A program made the position numbers and the translations under genes. Below the pieces are notes generated by a model, which searched no databases, had not been told where the DNA came from, and worked only from the letters and a program-made list of their open reading frames with translations. 64,000 nt of DNA from Coriobacteriaceae bacterium (lineage in GTDB: Bacteria > Actinomycetota > Coriobacteriia > Coriobacteriales > QAMH01), in the NCBI GenBank assembly GCA_025992705.1, contig DAJPGJ010000001.1, forward strand, positions 1,674,001 through 1,738,000. The letters are read 5' to 3'. Position 1 is the stretch's first letter, and every line of letters starts with the position of its first letter. This document shows, piece after piece, positions 1 to 15,000 of the stretch.

Positions 1-3000
1 GGTGCCCATCAGGTGGTAGCCCAGCGGCACGGTCTCGTCGTTGCCATCGAAGCTGCCATGGGCGAAGTCACCGGTGTAGCCCGTGCGGATGACGGTGTCG
101 ATCTTGACGGCGGCGATGTTGCTGCCGACGATCTGCCAACGCTCGACCTCGTACTCGATTTCCTTGGCGCGCCACACGGCGTAGAGGGTCGCACCGATCT
201 GCGGCACGGTGTAGCTCGCGCCCACCGGCACGAAGACGTTGTTGGCACCCGTGGTGTCGAGCTGGTGGTAGCCCATGATCTCGTTGGCGATCTCGACCGA
301 GCGCTTGCCCTCCTCGTTGGAGCCCAGGTCGCTGATGTACCAGCCGACCAGCTCGTAGCCGGGCCTGATGGCGGCATCGGCCGTCGGCAGCGTGATGATG
401 CTGTCGGCGAGCTTGTTGCCGGAGATGTCACGGCCGGCGTTGAGCCAGTGCGCGTCGGTGACGCCGTCGGCCGGGTCGTTGTCGGCGGTGCCGAGCTCGA
501 GCTGCAGGTGCACGGTCTGGGCCAGGTAGTAGAGCTTGAGCACGCGCTCGCCGCTACCCAGGATCGTCGCATCGGCATCGGTCTGCACGTACTTGCCGTT
601 GACCAGGCGATACGGGCCGTCGCTGCGCGGACGGAAGACGTAGCCGCGGAAGTCGTAGACCTTGCCTGTGGTCGGGTCGGTGTACAGCGCCTGCGAGTGC
701 TCCTTGTCGGCCAGCACGATCATCGTGTCGGTGAGGCCCTCGAGATGCTCGACGTAAATCGGAGCGTCGCCCTTGATGGTGCCGGCACCGGTGACGAGGT
801 AATGCTCGAGCACGTAGTCGGTGTCGGTGTTGGAGGTGTAGTAGAGCTTGAGCACCGTGGAGCCGTCGCCCAGGACCTCGGCGGTCCACACGGCCACGCC
901 CAGGGCATCCGTGGCGTCAAAGGTGTAGCCGCGGAAGTCGTAGATCGTGCCGCCGTCGCTGAAGGTCGCGGTGGTGTCGACGATGGGGCTACCCCACAGC
1001 CTGGTGACCTCGGAAAGCGTCACCTGATCGCCCGTGGCGTACTGGTAGTTGGGATTGGTGTCGACGTAGGCCGGGTTGGCGGGCACGTTGCCGTCGATGA
1101 CCTTGTAGTGCTCGATGGAGAAGTGCGAGTTCTGGGCGACCCACACGGCGTACAGCGTGATGTTGATGTCGCTGTCCGGTGTCGTGTACTCCCAGCCCGT
1201 GAGCTCGCCGCCGAACTCGCTGTCGGCGCGCAGCTGGTCGATCCTCGTGGCGAGGTCGTTGTAGAAGTCGATGGAGGCCTGGCCCTTGAGGGTGACGCCC
1301 TCGACGCCGACGTACCAGCCCTTGAGCAGGTAGCCGTCACGGCTGGCGATCGCGGTGCTCGGCAGGAAGATGTCTTCCTTGGAGCGCACGACGCGGCCGG
1401 CGATGTCGTTGGCATCGATGTTGCGCAGGAACTCCGCGCCACCACCGTTGTAGTTGAGGTTCCAATGCGCGTCGCTTGCGCCGAGCTTGAGGCTCAGGTT
1501 GAGCGTGTACTCCTTGGGCATGTAGTAGAGCTTGATGACCGTGGAGCCGTCACCGTTGACCTTCTTGTACGCGTCGCTGCGGTAGGTCATGCCACCCAGG
1601 GAGATGGTGTCGGGCGTGTACGTGTAACCCGGGATGACCATGTCAAAGGCATCGTGGGTGAGCGTGAGGATGGGTTGGCTGCCATCCGCGGCGTAGGTGA
1701 AGTAATCCAGGAAGGAGGTCGTGGTGCCCGGCATGTACTCGGCGTCGGCCTTGGCCCAGGTGCCGGCGATGCCCTCGCGGTCCGTGCGCTCGCCGTACTT
1801 GGTGGCCACGCCGGAACCGGAAACCGTCCAGTACTCGATGGTGTAGCTCACGGGGGTGGCGACGTAGTACAGGCGCAGCGTCGTGGAGCCGTCACCCATA
1901 ATCGTGTCGCTCAAAAGCTCGACGATGGCCGGATCGACCTTGCTGCCGTCGGCGTGGACCAGGTCGCCGTACTGGTTGAAGCCCACGTAGTAGTTGTAGC
2001 CGATGAGGTCGGGGTAATCGGTGCCGCCGGTAAGCGGGAGCCCCGTGCCCGTGGCCTCGGTGGTGCCAATCTGCGTGGTGGTGTAGATGGGCGTATCCTC
2101 GACGTTGATGACGTGCTTGATGGTGCCGTTGGGGTTGAGCACGACGCCGACGCGATAGTGCTCGACGGTGTACTTGGTGTCGTTGCGCACCGCGTAGACC
2201 GCGTAGAGGTGCTGGTCGGGGGCGAGCGTCACGACGTAGTTGGCGGTTTCGGTACCGGCCACGTACTCGGGCGTGGTGCCGCCGGCCACGGTGGTCCAGC
2301 CGATGAGGTCATAGCCCTTGCGGTCCACGTCCTTGGCCGCCGGCACGGGAACCTTCTGGCCCGTGACGTAGTGAATCGTCGAGCTGTTGGTCGAGAACTT
2401 GTCGCTGCCGCCAAACCAGCCGCCCGGCTCGGGATGGAAGGTCAGGTTGCGCTCGACGGGCTCGTAGAACAGGTAGAGCACGAGGGTGTTGTCGCCCTGG
2501 ATGGTACCGGTGGCATGGGTGCCGTAGACCGTACCGTACTTGATCGTCGTCTGCTTGATGGCGCCGTCGATGCCCAGGTAGCTGTAGATGAACGAGTCGG
2601 AGTCGGCGGACTTCTGCGAGTAGACCCAGGTCTTCGTGGCCTGGAACATATAGCCGTCGATGTTCTTGACCAGGTAGCTCAGGGAGTTGCGGCCATCGGA
2701 CTCGTCGCCGTGGATGTGGCCGTTGGCATCGGCCGGGCCCACGAGGTTGCCGGAGGCATCAATGTAGGTGGGCGCGCCGTTCTTGTTGGCGTTTGCCACA
2801 AAGCCGGCGGTACCCCAGACACGCTCGGAGGGAACGGTGTTCTCGTCGAACTTGGTGGGCATGCCCTCCGGGCTCCAGTACCAGTACTCGACGACGAAGT
2901 TGGAGCCGTACTGGTTGGGCGTGTAGTAGAGCTTGAGCTTGAGGTCGCCGCTACCCTTGACGATGCCGGTGTTGATGGCCTTGGCGTACTCGGGATAGAA

Positions 3001-6000
3001 GGTGTAACCCGTGAAGGTCGGGGCGGTGAGCAGGCCAGCCGGTGCCGGGGAGTTCTTGTCGAAGCCCACGAGGGAGTCCGTCGGGGCCTTGAGCAGGGTC
3101 TCGCCCAACTCGTCGGCGAACAGCCACAGCTGCTCGAGGTCCTTACGGCGCTTCTCGGTGCCATCGGCCGTCACGGTGTAGACCTCGACGGTGTAGGGCA
3201 CCTCGATGGCGCGCCACACGGCGTAGAGGACAACGTCGACGTCGCTTGCCGGCGTGACGTAGGTCTTGGAACCGGCAGCGGCGTTGGGATCGAAGATGCC
3301 CGCGGCGGCATCGGCGGCGCTCGTGGCCCAGCCGAGGAGCTCGTAGCCCTCGCGGGTCACGGCCGCGTTGCTCGGCAGCGTGATGACGTCCTCGGAGTGG
3401 ACCTTGGCCATGTTGATGCCATCGCGGTTGAGGTCGTTGCTCGTCCAGTAGGCATCCGGCGTCATGAAGTCATAGGTGAGCGCGTAGTCCTTGGCGCGGA
3501 ACATGATGACGAGCTCGCTCGTGCCGTCGCCCTTGATACGGGTCGACACGATCGGCGAGAGATCCCACACGAGCTCGAAGCCCGGCATGTTATCGGTGAC
3601 GACGTAGTAGCTTGCCGTCGCGTCGAAGCCGGCATCACCCGGGCCGGGCAGCGTTGCCACGGCATGGGCCCAGGAGCCGGCGTTGGCCTTGACGGTATCG
3701 GTGGAGGCGTCGTAGACGGTGCCGTTGGAGAGCATCTTCTGGATACGCACGGTGTACTCGACCTCGGTGGCGTTGAAGAACAGGATGAGCTTGGTGCCCG
3801 TGGCGTCGATCTGCGCGGAGTAGACGCTCGATGCCGGTGCGGTCACGCCGCCGACGGTCGCCTGGCCCGGAGTGGGCGTGTAGCCGTTCTTCATGAACAG
3901 GAAGCCCGGGACGTTGATGACGAAGTCCTCGCCGAGCATGAGCTTCTCGTCGTCGTTGACGCCCCAGCTCTCGAACGGAGCCGTCGGGTCGGTGAAGTCC
4001 ACGGTGTTGCCCGTGGTGCCGGTCACGCCGACGAGGTCGTAGGTGGTGTAGTGCTCGATGGAGTTGTCGCCGTTGACGACCCAGACCTCGACGTCGTAGG
4101 TGGTGGGCAGTGCGCTCCACACGGCGTAGAGGTTGATCACGGGGTCGTTGCTCGTGATGACGGTCCAGGGATCGTCGGTGATGATGAGGCCGTTGTCGGC
4201 CATGCGCTGGGCCTCGTTGATGGAGGCGGTACCCGTGGTGAGCAGGCCGTAGTTCTCAAGCGACCAGCCCTTGAACTCGTAGCCCGGACGCGAGACGCCG
4301 CCCTTGATGAGGCTGGTCTGCGTGCCGGTGGCAAGCGCCAGGTCATGGCTGTCGTCGGTGCCACCGTCGCTCCACACCGTACCGGTGCCGGTGACGTAGT
4401 GCAGGGTGCGCGGCAGCGCCTTGTAGTAGACGCGCAGGGTCGTGGAGCCGTCACCGGCGATGTGGTCGGCATGGATGACCGACTTCACGAGCACGTGGTT
4501 GCCCTCGTAGGTGACGTCCATCGTGTCCATGGTGAACTCGTAGCCCATGAGGCGCGCGTAGACGTCGGGAGCAAGCTTGGACTGGTCGGTCTCGGCATCG
4601 GCCGGATCGCCGGCGGTCTGCATGTCGAAGACGTCGGTATGGACGCGGGTGAGGTTGTTCATGCCATCGACGGTCCAGTACTCGACCGAGTAGCTGGTGC
4701 CGTTGTGCTCCGGCTTGAAGTACACGGTGAGCTCGAGGCTGCCATCGCCCTTGACGATGCCGCGCATCTGATCGATGCGGCTGTTATCCCATTCGTAGCC
4801 AGCCGGCACGATAACAGGAGCCTGATGCCCCTTGACGGCCGTCGTCTCGGGCGTGGAGCCATCAAGCAGCATCCACTCGTCGCCGATCTTGACCATGAGC
4901 GACATCTCGGTGTCGGTGATACCGCCCCAATCGTCGTGGATGACGCCATCGGGCGTGGTGCCGTGGATGTAGTCATCGTAGTCGACGATGGTGCCGTCCT
5001 CGTAGACCAGCTTGCTGTGCACGGTGAACGAGGTGGTCTCGTTTGCCGTGTAGTACAGACGCAGCACGGTGGTGCCATCGGGATTGACCTTGGCGGTCTT
5101 GATGGTGCCACCCCAGGTGAGGTCAAGCGTGAAGCCGGGCCAGTCAGGCTCGTAGGAGCCATGGTTGCCAAAGTCGGGGTTGGCAACGGTACCGTCGATG
5201 TCGCTTTCCGCCAGGACCTTGAGGTTCTCGATGATCCAGGGCTTGTTGATGCCGGTGACGAGGGTGCCGTCTTCCTTGGCGTTGACGATCTCGCCCTCGA
5301 TGACACGGTAGTGCTCGATGGTCACGTCGACCTTGGTGAAGCGGAAGACCGCGAAGTAGGTCTTGCCGTCCTGGTTGTAGTAGGTGCCGTCGGCATCCTT
5401 GAACAGGCGCAGCGTCTCGGTCATGAGCTGCGTGTCCTCGGTCACGAGCGAGGGAACGATGCTGGTGCCGTCGATGAGGATGTAGTTGCCGTCCTTGTCC
5501 TCCCAGTGGTCGAAGACGTAGCCGGGGGCCGTGGTGATGTCCGGGCCGCTCGGGGCACCGGAGACGGGCGCGTAGACCTCGACTTCCTTGGAGAGCGTGC
5601 CACCCTTGCCGTCCTTGACACCGTAGTAGGTGGTCACGTCGGCGAGCTCGCGGTACACGGCGTACACGGTGTAGGCGCGGCCGACTTCCCACACGTCCAG
5701 GCCGAGGTCGGCGATGGTGGGCGCGTAGGTGAAGGTGGCGCCGTCGGTGAGGCGCGTGCCATCGGAGCGGAACCAGCCGTAGAACTCGAAGCCGGCGGGA
5801 GCGGGCTGTGCGGTGGAGCCAGTGGCCAGGGCCTCCGGGGCGACGAGCTCGTAGGTCGGGTCGGTCGCACCGTAGGCGCCGTTGCCAAACTCGGTCGTGC
5901 CGTCGTTCAGGCGGTTCTGGACCTCGTAGACGATGCGCGCGTACTGGCTGGGATGCAGCGAGTAGTACAGGCGCACCACATGCTCGCCCTCGGCGGTGGT

Positions 6001-9000
6001 GGTCAGGATGATGCGGCTCGTCTGGGCCGAAACCTCCGGGTCGTAGACCCAGTTGAGGGCGCCCTCGTGCAGGAACTTGTCGTCCATGAGCAGCTGCTCG
6101 CCGTCCTGCAGGCCAAAGTCAACGGCCGTCTGGATGACGTTGCCGTCGGCATCGAGCACCTGGAACAGCGAACCCTCGAGGACCTTGCCCGTGTCGGAGA
6201 GCTGGGCCAGGTGGTAACGGCCGGAGTCGTCATGCTTGACCACGGCGACAAAGCCGTTGGTCGGACCGGCGTAGTAACCCGTGGCCTCCTCGACGAACTC
6301 GAAGGTCGTGCCGCTCTCCTCCTGGCGGTAGTGCTCCACCTTGAACTTGACGGCAGGCGCGCTCTTGACCACGGCGGTGTAGACGTGGCTCACGTAGGTG
6401 TCCTGGCCCTTGTAGCCGGAGTTGTTGTACGTGTCGTAGCGCGGCGGGAAGAAGATCTTGTCGTCCGGGCCGCCCACGATGTTGCCGAGGTCGTCCTCCC
6501 AGTGGTCCAGCTCGAAGCCGGGCAGCAGGATGAGCTCGGTGCCGCGCGGGTTACCGGTGGCAGGTGCCAGCTCCTCGCTGCTCCAGCGCAGCCAGCCCTT
6601 GTCGTAGTCGCTGATGCGGTAGTAGATCTTGACGTCCTCGTCCTCGGCGAAGATCGCGTAGTACTCGGAGTTCTCCCAGACGCCCGCGGCGCTCTGCGGT
6701 GCCACGAAGGAGGACTCGTAGGAGACGATGTTGTTGTTGTGGTCGACCCAGTACAGGAAGTGATAGCCGGTACGGGCCGTGGCCTTGATGATGAGCGGGT
6801 AATCGCTCACGACGGTCTGACCATCCTCCCAGTCCACGGCCTTGCCCGTGACGCTGAGGAGCTTCTGGCTCACCGTGTCGGAGCGCACCGGGGCGATCTG
6901 CTCGCCCTGGCCGTTCAGCACGAAGCCGGGCTTGAAGGGCTCCCAGTGCAGCGAGCCGCCGTCGCCGGAGATGTAGCCGGAGCCGGTGGTGTTGGTGGCC
7001 TCGGCATGGTAGGTGACGGTGACGACCTGCTCGGCCCAGTGGGCGAGCATCGTGACGCTATGACGCGGGGCGACCATGACGCCGCCGTTGTAGGTGACCG
7101 GATAGAGCACGCCGTCGAGCATCCAGCCATCCAGCGTGTAACCGGTGCGGGTGGCGGACAGGCTGCTGGGCAGCGTGACCGCGGTGTAGGGCACGGCCGT
7201 CTTGGGAGCGAGCAGCGAGTTGCCGTACTCGTCGAGGACCGGCTCGCCCGCACCCGGGTCGAACTTGATGGTGACCTGCGCGTAGATCCAGGTCGCGGTG
7301 AGCGTGATACCCTCGCCGTCTGCCGGCTCGGTCATGAGCGCCTTGGCGGCATCGGCGATGGTCAGGAAGAAGCGGCCGTCGCTGCTCTGCCAACCATCGA
7401 AGATGTAGTTCTCGTCATTGCTCTTGGGCAGCTGGTGGTATGCCAGCTCGCCGTTGAGCGAAATCTGGTACGGCGGAGTCCACAGGCCGTTCTTGGCGCT
7501 GAACTCGGGGAAGGTGTCGGGGGTGTCGCCGGCGCGCAGGCCCTCGAAATGGGCGCCCTCGTCGGTGACGCTCCATACGCCATGCGTTCCGGGAGCGTAG
7601 GTGAGTGAGTAGGTACGCTCCCAGTTCGCATAGACCTTCACCGTGCCGTAGATGGGAAGGTCGGACAAATCGGCGACGGTGCCGTTGAAGGTCGTGCCGT
7701 CGTCGAGAGTCACCTCGAAGTCCCAGCCCTTGAACGCGTGTTTGTTGTAGGGCGTGGCCGTGATGGTATCGGTCACGGCGCCGCCGCCATAGGGCACCTT
7801 CTGCGCGATCTGGTCGGCATCGCCGGTGACCTCGCCGGAGTTGGCGTCGCCGTTGTCGATGAAGACGTCGTAGGTCGCCACGCGCCACACGGCGTAGAGC
7901 TTGATCGTCGCACCGTAGGCGATGGTGCCGTCGTCGAGGCGGCGGAACATCGACTTGTCGAGGATGAGCTCGGTGCCCCAGGCATCAAGTGCCGCGGCCA
8001 CCGCGTCGTCGTCGAAGTTGGCCGGGAAGGCGGTGCCGAAGAGCAGCGCCGCGGCACCGGTGTTGAGGTCGTGGTTGACCGGCTTGGTGGACCAACCGAG
8101 GAATTCGAAGCCGTTGGCCGTGTAGCGGTTGGGGGCCAGCGCGACCTCGACGCCAAAGCTCATGCCCTGGACGTCCATCTCGCCGCCGTTCTTGAACTCG
8201 ACGTCACCGTACTTGGGCTGCGTCGGGAAGTTGGGCTCGAAGTCGATGAAGTAACCGGCCGTCGCCCACACCGCGTAGTAGATGCGGTCCTCGGTGACCA
8301 CGATGTCGGAGAGGTCGACCTGGCCGATCGTGAGCCACTGGCCGGTGGCATAGTCAAGGTACGTCCAACCGGCGAAGCTGTAGAGCTTGTTGTCGATGCT
8401 GCGCGGCTGGCCAAAGGTCATGCCATTATAGGCAGGCGTGGGCGAATCGGGGGCGACGTGGGCAAACAGCGTCTTGCCCTCGATGCCGTCGATGTCATGG
8501 CTGTGGTCATGGTCGCCGTAGAAGTCGCCGAAGATGCCGACGCCGATCTCTTCCCTACCCTCTTTGTACTGGATGGCAAAGCCGTCCTTCCAGATGGCGG
8601 TGAAGGTGATCTTGCCCTTGACCTCCCAGTTGGCAACCTCGTCGAGGGTGAGGTTGGTGTAGGTGTTGGTGGTCGAGACGCCATCGACGGTCACGACCTC
8701 CTCGGCGTTCCAGCCGGCCAGGTACTTCTTGTGCGCGGGCTGGATGGCGAGCTTGTCGTAGGCCACCACGTCGCCGATGTAGATGTCCTGCTCGTAGGCA
8801 CCACCGATGACGCCCTCGTTGGGATCGGGCGTGGTGAAGACCACGTGCTGGGCCTCGGTACGCCAGCGGGCCGTGAAGACGACGACGGCGGTGCCGTTGA
8901 GGTCATCGGAGAAGTTCTTGTACCAGCCGGGCTCATGCGGACCGTCGACGTCCACGTACCAGCTCTGGCCACCGGTGACGTACCAGTCGACGAACTCGTA

Positions 9001-12000
9001 ACCCGGCGCGGTGAAGCGCTGCAGGGCGTCGAACATCTCGTCCCAGGCCACCTCGAACTCGAAGTAGGGCATGTTGTTGGCGTCGTACTTGAGGAACTCG
9101 TCAAAGGCGTAGTCGGCGATGACGTTGGCCGCGGGGACCTCGCCGGGCAGGATCTGCACGGTGTAGCTGATCGGGCGCCAGTTGGGCTCGAGGGTGATCT
9201 CGTAGTTGGGCATCTCGAAGGTCGCGCCGAAGTCCACGAAGACCGGCGTGCCGTTGTCGGTGTAGTACTTCCAACCGGCGAAGTTGTAACCCTCGCGATG
9301 CGCGTTGTGCGTGTCGGTAGACTGCAGGGCGGTGACCTGATCACCGTAGATGTGCTTGATGCCGTTGAGGTTATCGTCGATGTAGCCCAGGTAATGCTCG
9401 CCGTAGAAGTCGTTCTGGTCGGTCAGCACGTAGTTGACCTTGTAGCCCGTCATGAGCCACACGGCGTACAGCGTGATGATGGACTGGCCCTTGGGCACGA
9501 TCGAGGTGATCTGCGCGCCATCGACGTAATCGCGGGCTTCACGGGCCGCGTCGCCATCGACGAAGTAGTCGTGCTTCTCCTTGGACCAGCCGAGGAAGGT
9601 GAAGCCCTTGCGCTGCAGGCGCTCGTTGTTCTCAGTCAGGTAGGTGGTCTCGTCATAGCCCACGTACTGGTCGGGAATGCTGCCGGACTCGGCGCCGTTG
9701 GAGTCATAGCGGATCGTGTAGGTGTCGTAGGCGAACTTCGCGTACCAGATGGTGCCGTCGACCCAGGCCTCGTTGGCGGTCTTGGTGGGCACGAGGTTCT
9801 CGGAGGTCCACACGAGGCGACCGGAGGCGTCCACCCAGCCGATGAAGGCGTAGCTCTTGGACGGGGTGGCGATCGAGCCGGTGGGGACGCCCGTGGCCGA
9901 GTCGATGGTCTCCTCGTAGACGCTGACGGTACCGCCGACGCCCTGCCAGACGCCGTAGTGCAACGTGGCGTTCTTGGGGATCCACCAGGCGTAGACGTTC
10001 ATGTCGGTGACGCGGTAATCGAAGTTCATGAGCGCGGCGAACTCGGCCACGGTCATGCCGTAGGTGCCCTTGACGCCGTTGGGGGCGCTAACAGCCGGGA
10101 CACCGGTGTTGTCCTCGGAGTACCAGCCGTTGAAGGTGCGGCCGTCCCAGGTCGGGTCTTCCTCGGGAATGACGGAGGCCTCGTCCCAGTGCAGGCGCGC
10201 CGGCGAGATGTAGGTGCCGCCGTCGGTGATGTAGTGGATCTTGTAGACGAGCTCGGTCCAGACGGCGTACAGCGTGATGTCGTCGCCATCCAGCGTGATC
10301 TCCTGCTTGGTGCCGTCGTCGTTGACGCCCAGGTAGGCGATGAGGGCAAGCTCGGCCTTCTCGGGGCTCAGGGCCCAACCCTCGAAGCGCCAGCCCGGAC
10401 GGAACAGGTCGTCGCCGTTGGCCAGCTCGATGGTGTTGCCGGACTCGACGGAGAGGATGACGGGGGCACCGGTACCGACGCGGTTCTCGCCGCCGTAGTT
10501 GGGGTTGGCCCAGTTCTCGATGCCGAGCTCGTTACCCTCGTCGTCAGTGCCGAGCTGGTAGGTGATCTTGATGTTGCGGGTCCACAGTGCGGTGAAGGTG
10601 ACCGAGGACTCCTCGACCCTGAAGCCGGGGAACGGGAAGGGGTCGCCGGGGTTGATGTCCTTGACCAGGTAGTCGAAGACCTGGCCGGTGGGCTTGCCGT
10701 CCTTGTCCAGGGCCGCGCGACGCCAGCCGGCAAAGACCCAGTCGCCGTCGCCCAACGGATTGCCCGTGGCGATGGAGACCATGTCGGCGTCCAGCGCGAT
10801 GCGGTAGGAGTCGGGAGTCGCCGTGACGGGCAGGTTGGAGAAGGTGGTCTTGCCCTGCTCGTAGGGGGTGAACAGGCCATGCTCACCCGGCAGGTAGCTG
10901 ACGACGATCGGCTTGGACCACACGGCCGTGAAGGTCGTGGGGCCAAGGATGACGAGGTCGGACGGGTCGGTGATGTGGCCGGTGAGCGCCTTGGCACCCT
11001 CGACGCGCATCTCGTAATCCCAGCCGAGCAGGACGTAGCCGGGCAGGCCCTCGACGCTCAGGTTCTTCATGGAGGGCTTGGAGCCCGTGAGCACCTGCTG
11101 CGGGTTGGCCACGCCGCTGATGACACCGCTATCGCCGTTCTCGAAGACGACGGTGTTGAGCTTGGGCGTCCACTCTGCAAAGAGCATCGCCACGGCGCCG
11201 TCGGTCGGCACGAGGTCCTTGACGGCCTCCATGTTGTTGAAGTAGAAGGTCTCGCCCTCGTAGGTGTAGCGCCAACGCAGGAAGTCGTAGCCACCACGCT
11301 CGAACTTGTTGGCGGGCAGGGACACGCTCTTGCCCATCGGGGCCTTCACGTCGTCCATGACGCCCGTGGCGTCCACGAAGTCGGGTGCGAAGCGGATGGT
11401 GTAGGTGTTGGGCGCCCAGTGGACGTAGAGCGTGGTCTCGCCGCCGGCCATCCAGTACAGGGAACCGGGCGTGTAGGCAAGCTCGCCATCCGGCGTGCGT
11501 GCCCAGCCGTCCATGACGTAGCCCTGGCGCGTGAAGGTGCGGGCGTCGGGCAGGCGCGTGGAGGTGCCGGCCTTGATGAGGTACGAGATGTTGCCATTCT
11601 CGTCGAAATCCTGACCGGAATCGGCATTGGGCGTACCGTGATTTGCGTTGAGGGTGAGCATGAAGTCCTTGCCGACCCACATCGCGTACAGGCGCACCAT
11701 GGCGTTGTCGAGGTTGGAGAGGTTGCGAACCTCGCCCTCGTCCTCGATCATCGTGCCCGAGCCGTCGGCGCGGGTGTTCCAGCCGATGAAGTCGTAGCCC
11801 ATGCGGGCGATCTGGCCGTTGTTGGCGGGAAGCTTCTTGGTCTCGCCAAACTGGGCGCTGATCGCGTCCATGATACCGATGCCGCCGTTGGTGTTGAAGG
11901 TGATCGTGTAGGTGATGGGCGCGAAGACCGCGTAGTAGACGGCGTGCAGCTCGTCACCCCACAGCTCGCCGTGCTTCTTGGTGGGGATGAAGGCCAGCGG

Positions 12001-15000
12001 GTCGGTGGAGACCTGGCTGCCATCGACGCTCTGCCAACGCAGGAACTTGTAGCCAGGGTTGGCGTAGGCCGAGGCGCCCTTGGGGATGTCGAAGTCGGCG
12101 CCCACGGAATTGACCATCGGCGTCGTCATGCCGCCCGTGGTCTCGACAAACTCGCCGGTCTCAGGGTCGATGATGACCGGCTTGTAGCTGATCATGACCT
12201 CGACCTGGAGCCACTTAGCGTAGAGGTAGGCGCCCGTAGCCAGGGCCTCGGTGGCGTCCTTGCCATTTGCCTTGGCGATGACGCTGAACGGGATGTCGTT
12301 ATCGACCTTGGCCAGGCCCTCCTGGATGGTGGTGTCGGGGCTGGAGTACCAGCCGGCAAAGGTGTAGCCGGGACGCGTCGGGTCGGCGACGCTGACGAGG
12401 TTCTTGCCATCCCAGGCCACGCCCGTCAGGTCGGCCACGGAGCTGCCGCCCTGGCTGTCGTAGTGCAGCGTGTAGGAGAGCTTGGACCAGATGGCCCAGA
12501 TGTTCATGCCGCCGGGGCTGCCGACGACGGCGACCTTGTCGCCAGGCTGCAAGGTGGCGTCGCCGTTCTCCTCCATGGACCAGCCCTCAAAGACGTAGCC
12601 ATCGCGGAAGACCGCGTTGGCCGCGGGCAGCACGACGGTGTCGCCCACGTAGAGCGTCTTGTTGGCCATCTCGGCCTCATGGCCCGGGGCGATGGAGCCC
12701 TTGTTGGGCTGGAAGCGGACGATGGTCTCGGTCGGGGTCCACTGGGCCACGAAGGTGGTGCGGAAGGTGACCTTGGTGGGCTTCTCGGCGCGGTTGTAGA
12801 CCAGGCCGTCGATGGTGATGGGCGCGTCGGAGTAGTCCTGCCACCCGATGCCGTCGCCGTCAATCCAGGCCCAGCCGAGGAAGATCCAACCCATCTCGCC
12901 CTTGGGCTTGCCGACGTTGACGTAGTTGGACGTCGCGGTGTCGAAGAAGTCGGGGCTCTGGCTCGTGCCGGCGCTACCGGTGTTGGCGAACAGCGGCATG
13001 TCGGAGTTGATGGTGAGACCGGTGAAGAAGGTCTGGTCCTTGGTCTCGATGTAGCCGCCATGGCTGCCCGGGTCGTAGCGAACCGTGAAGGCGTCCTTGT
13101 CGAAGTGCGCGGTGAAGATCGTGCGGCCGGTGATGGCGATCTTGGTGATGTCCTGGGTGATGCCGACCTCGGGGCCCGTGACCTCGTGATAGGTGATGTA
13201 GGACCAGTAGGCCAGCTCGTAGGAGCCCTTGGCATCCGGGTTCTTGGTCCAGGTCGGGTTGGCCGGCGCGAAGCCGTTGATGGGCACCATGACCGGGTCG
13301 GCGTCGTGCAGCGTCACGTTGTCGACGTCGATGCCGTCAACCTCGAAGCTCACCTCGTACTCGGTGATGACGTCCCAGAGGGCGTAGACGACGATGCGCT
13401 GGCCCTCCTTGCCGGCGGTGGTGAGGTAGTAGTGCATCTTGCCATGGCTATCGGCTTCGATGCAGTCCGTCCACAGCGGCTCGCCGTTGATGCGCGTGGC
13501 CCAGCCGGCAAAGGTGTAGCCGTTGCGCTGGAAGGCGTTGTCGCGCAGCTGCTGCTTGACGCCGTAGGTGAAGACCTGGCTTTCCATGGATCCGACAGCC
13601 GTATCGGCGCCGCGGAAGAACACGATGGTGTAGTTGGTTGCCTTCCAGACCGGGGTCAGGGTGACCACGGCGTCCTGGACGGTGGAGAGGTCGAAATCGA
13701 GCAGGGCGCCATCGGCGAAGGTGTAGGTCTTGTTGCCCACGACCGTCTTCCAGCCGTCGAAGATGTAGCCCTCGCGCTGCAGCGTCGGGTCGACGGTGTC
13801 GGCCGTGAGCGAGGTGAGGCGCAGCTTGATGCCGGTGGTCTTGGTCTGGTCGGCGGGCACCGTGCCAACGGAGCCGTCGTTGGGCATCTCGTAGTGGATG
13901 GTGTAGGTGGCGGCCTTGAAGGCAGCGGTGAAGCTCGCGTTCGCGGGCCACAGGGTGCCGGTGGGCAGCACCATGGACAGGCTGCAGCTGCCATCGGAGT
14001 TCATGGTGATGGTGACGCCGTTGCCCGCGATGATTGGGTCGCCGGTCACGGTGTCGCGCCACTCGAGGAAGGCATAGCCGGGCTTCGGGCGGGCGATGAC
14101 GGTGGTGATTGTCGGGGACACGCGGTCGAAGGTGAGCGTGAGACTCGGCTTGCTGTTGGTGGACTCGGGCGTCGAGACGGTACCGCCGGTCTGGGCGATG
14201 TAGGTGAAGGTGGAGGTCTGGGCCTGCCACTGGGCGGTCAGCGTGATGACGTCGTTGGCGCTCGTGAGGTCCTTGTAGGCGGTGCCGGCCTTGAGCACGC
14301 GCGGAACCTGCTCGTCGGTGAGCCAGCCCACGAAGATGTAGCCCGGCAGCGAGAAGTCGGTGCCGGCGGGAGCCTCGAACGCCGTGCCGAAGGCGGCATG
14401 CTCGTCGGGACGGGCGCCCACGGCGACCTCGCCGTGCTTGCCCTGGCCGCCGGCAAAGACGATCTCGTACTCGTTGGGCTCGAAGTGCGCCGTGAAGGTG
14501 GCGTCGACCCACAGGCCATCGCCCAGCGTATTGAAGGCGATGCGGGTGATCTCGTCGATGGGAAGCAGCGAGTCGTCCCAGCGCCAGGTCGGGTCGAAGT
14601 CCACGGTCCAATGCGAGAAGTGGTAATGACCGTCGCTAATGGGGTTGGTCTGGACGAAGTTGTGCTTGGTCGTGTCGTCGCCGGGCACCGTCTGGGTGAT
14701 GGACGGGCTCGTGCCCACGCCGCCCAGGCCGTTGTAGCCGTTGCCATCGGTGGTGAAGACGAGGTCGACGTTGCCCACGACCCACTCGGCGTGCAGCGTC
14801 GTGACCACCGAGGTGTCGGCGGAGGCGGCGATGGTGCGGAACATGGTCTCGGCGGTGATCAGGTAGTTGCCCTGGTCGTCGAGGATGATCTTCTCCTCCA
14901 CGCCGTTGACCAGGCGCGTGGCGTACCAGCCAGCCAGTCGATAGCCATGCTTGGTCATCTGGTCGGCGTCCGTCGGCATGAGGTTCTTGTCCTCGTAGCC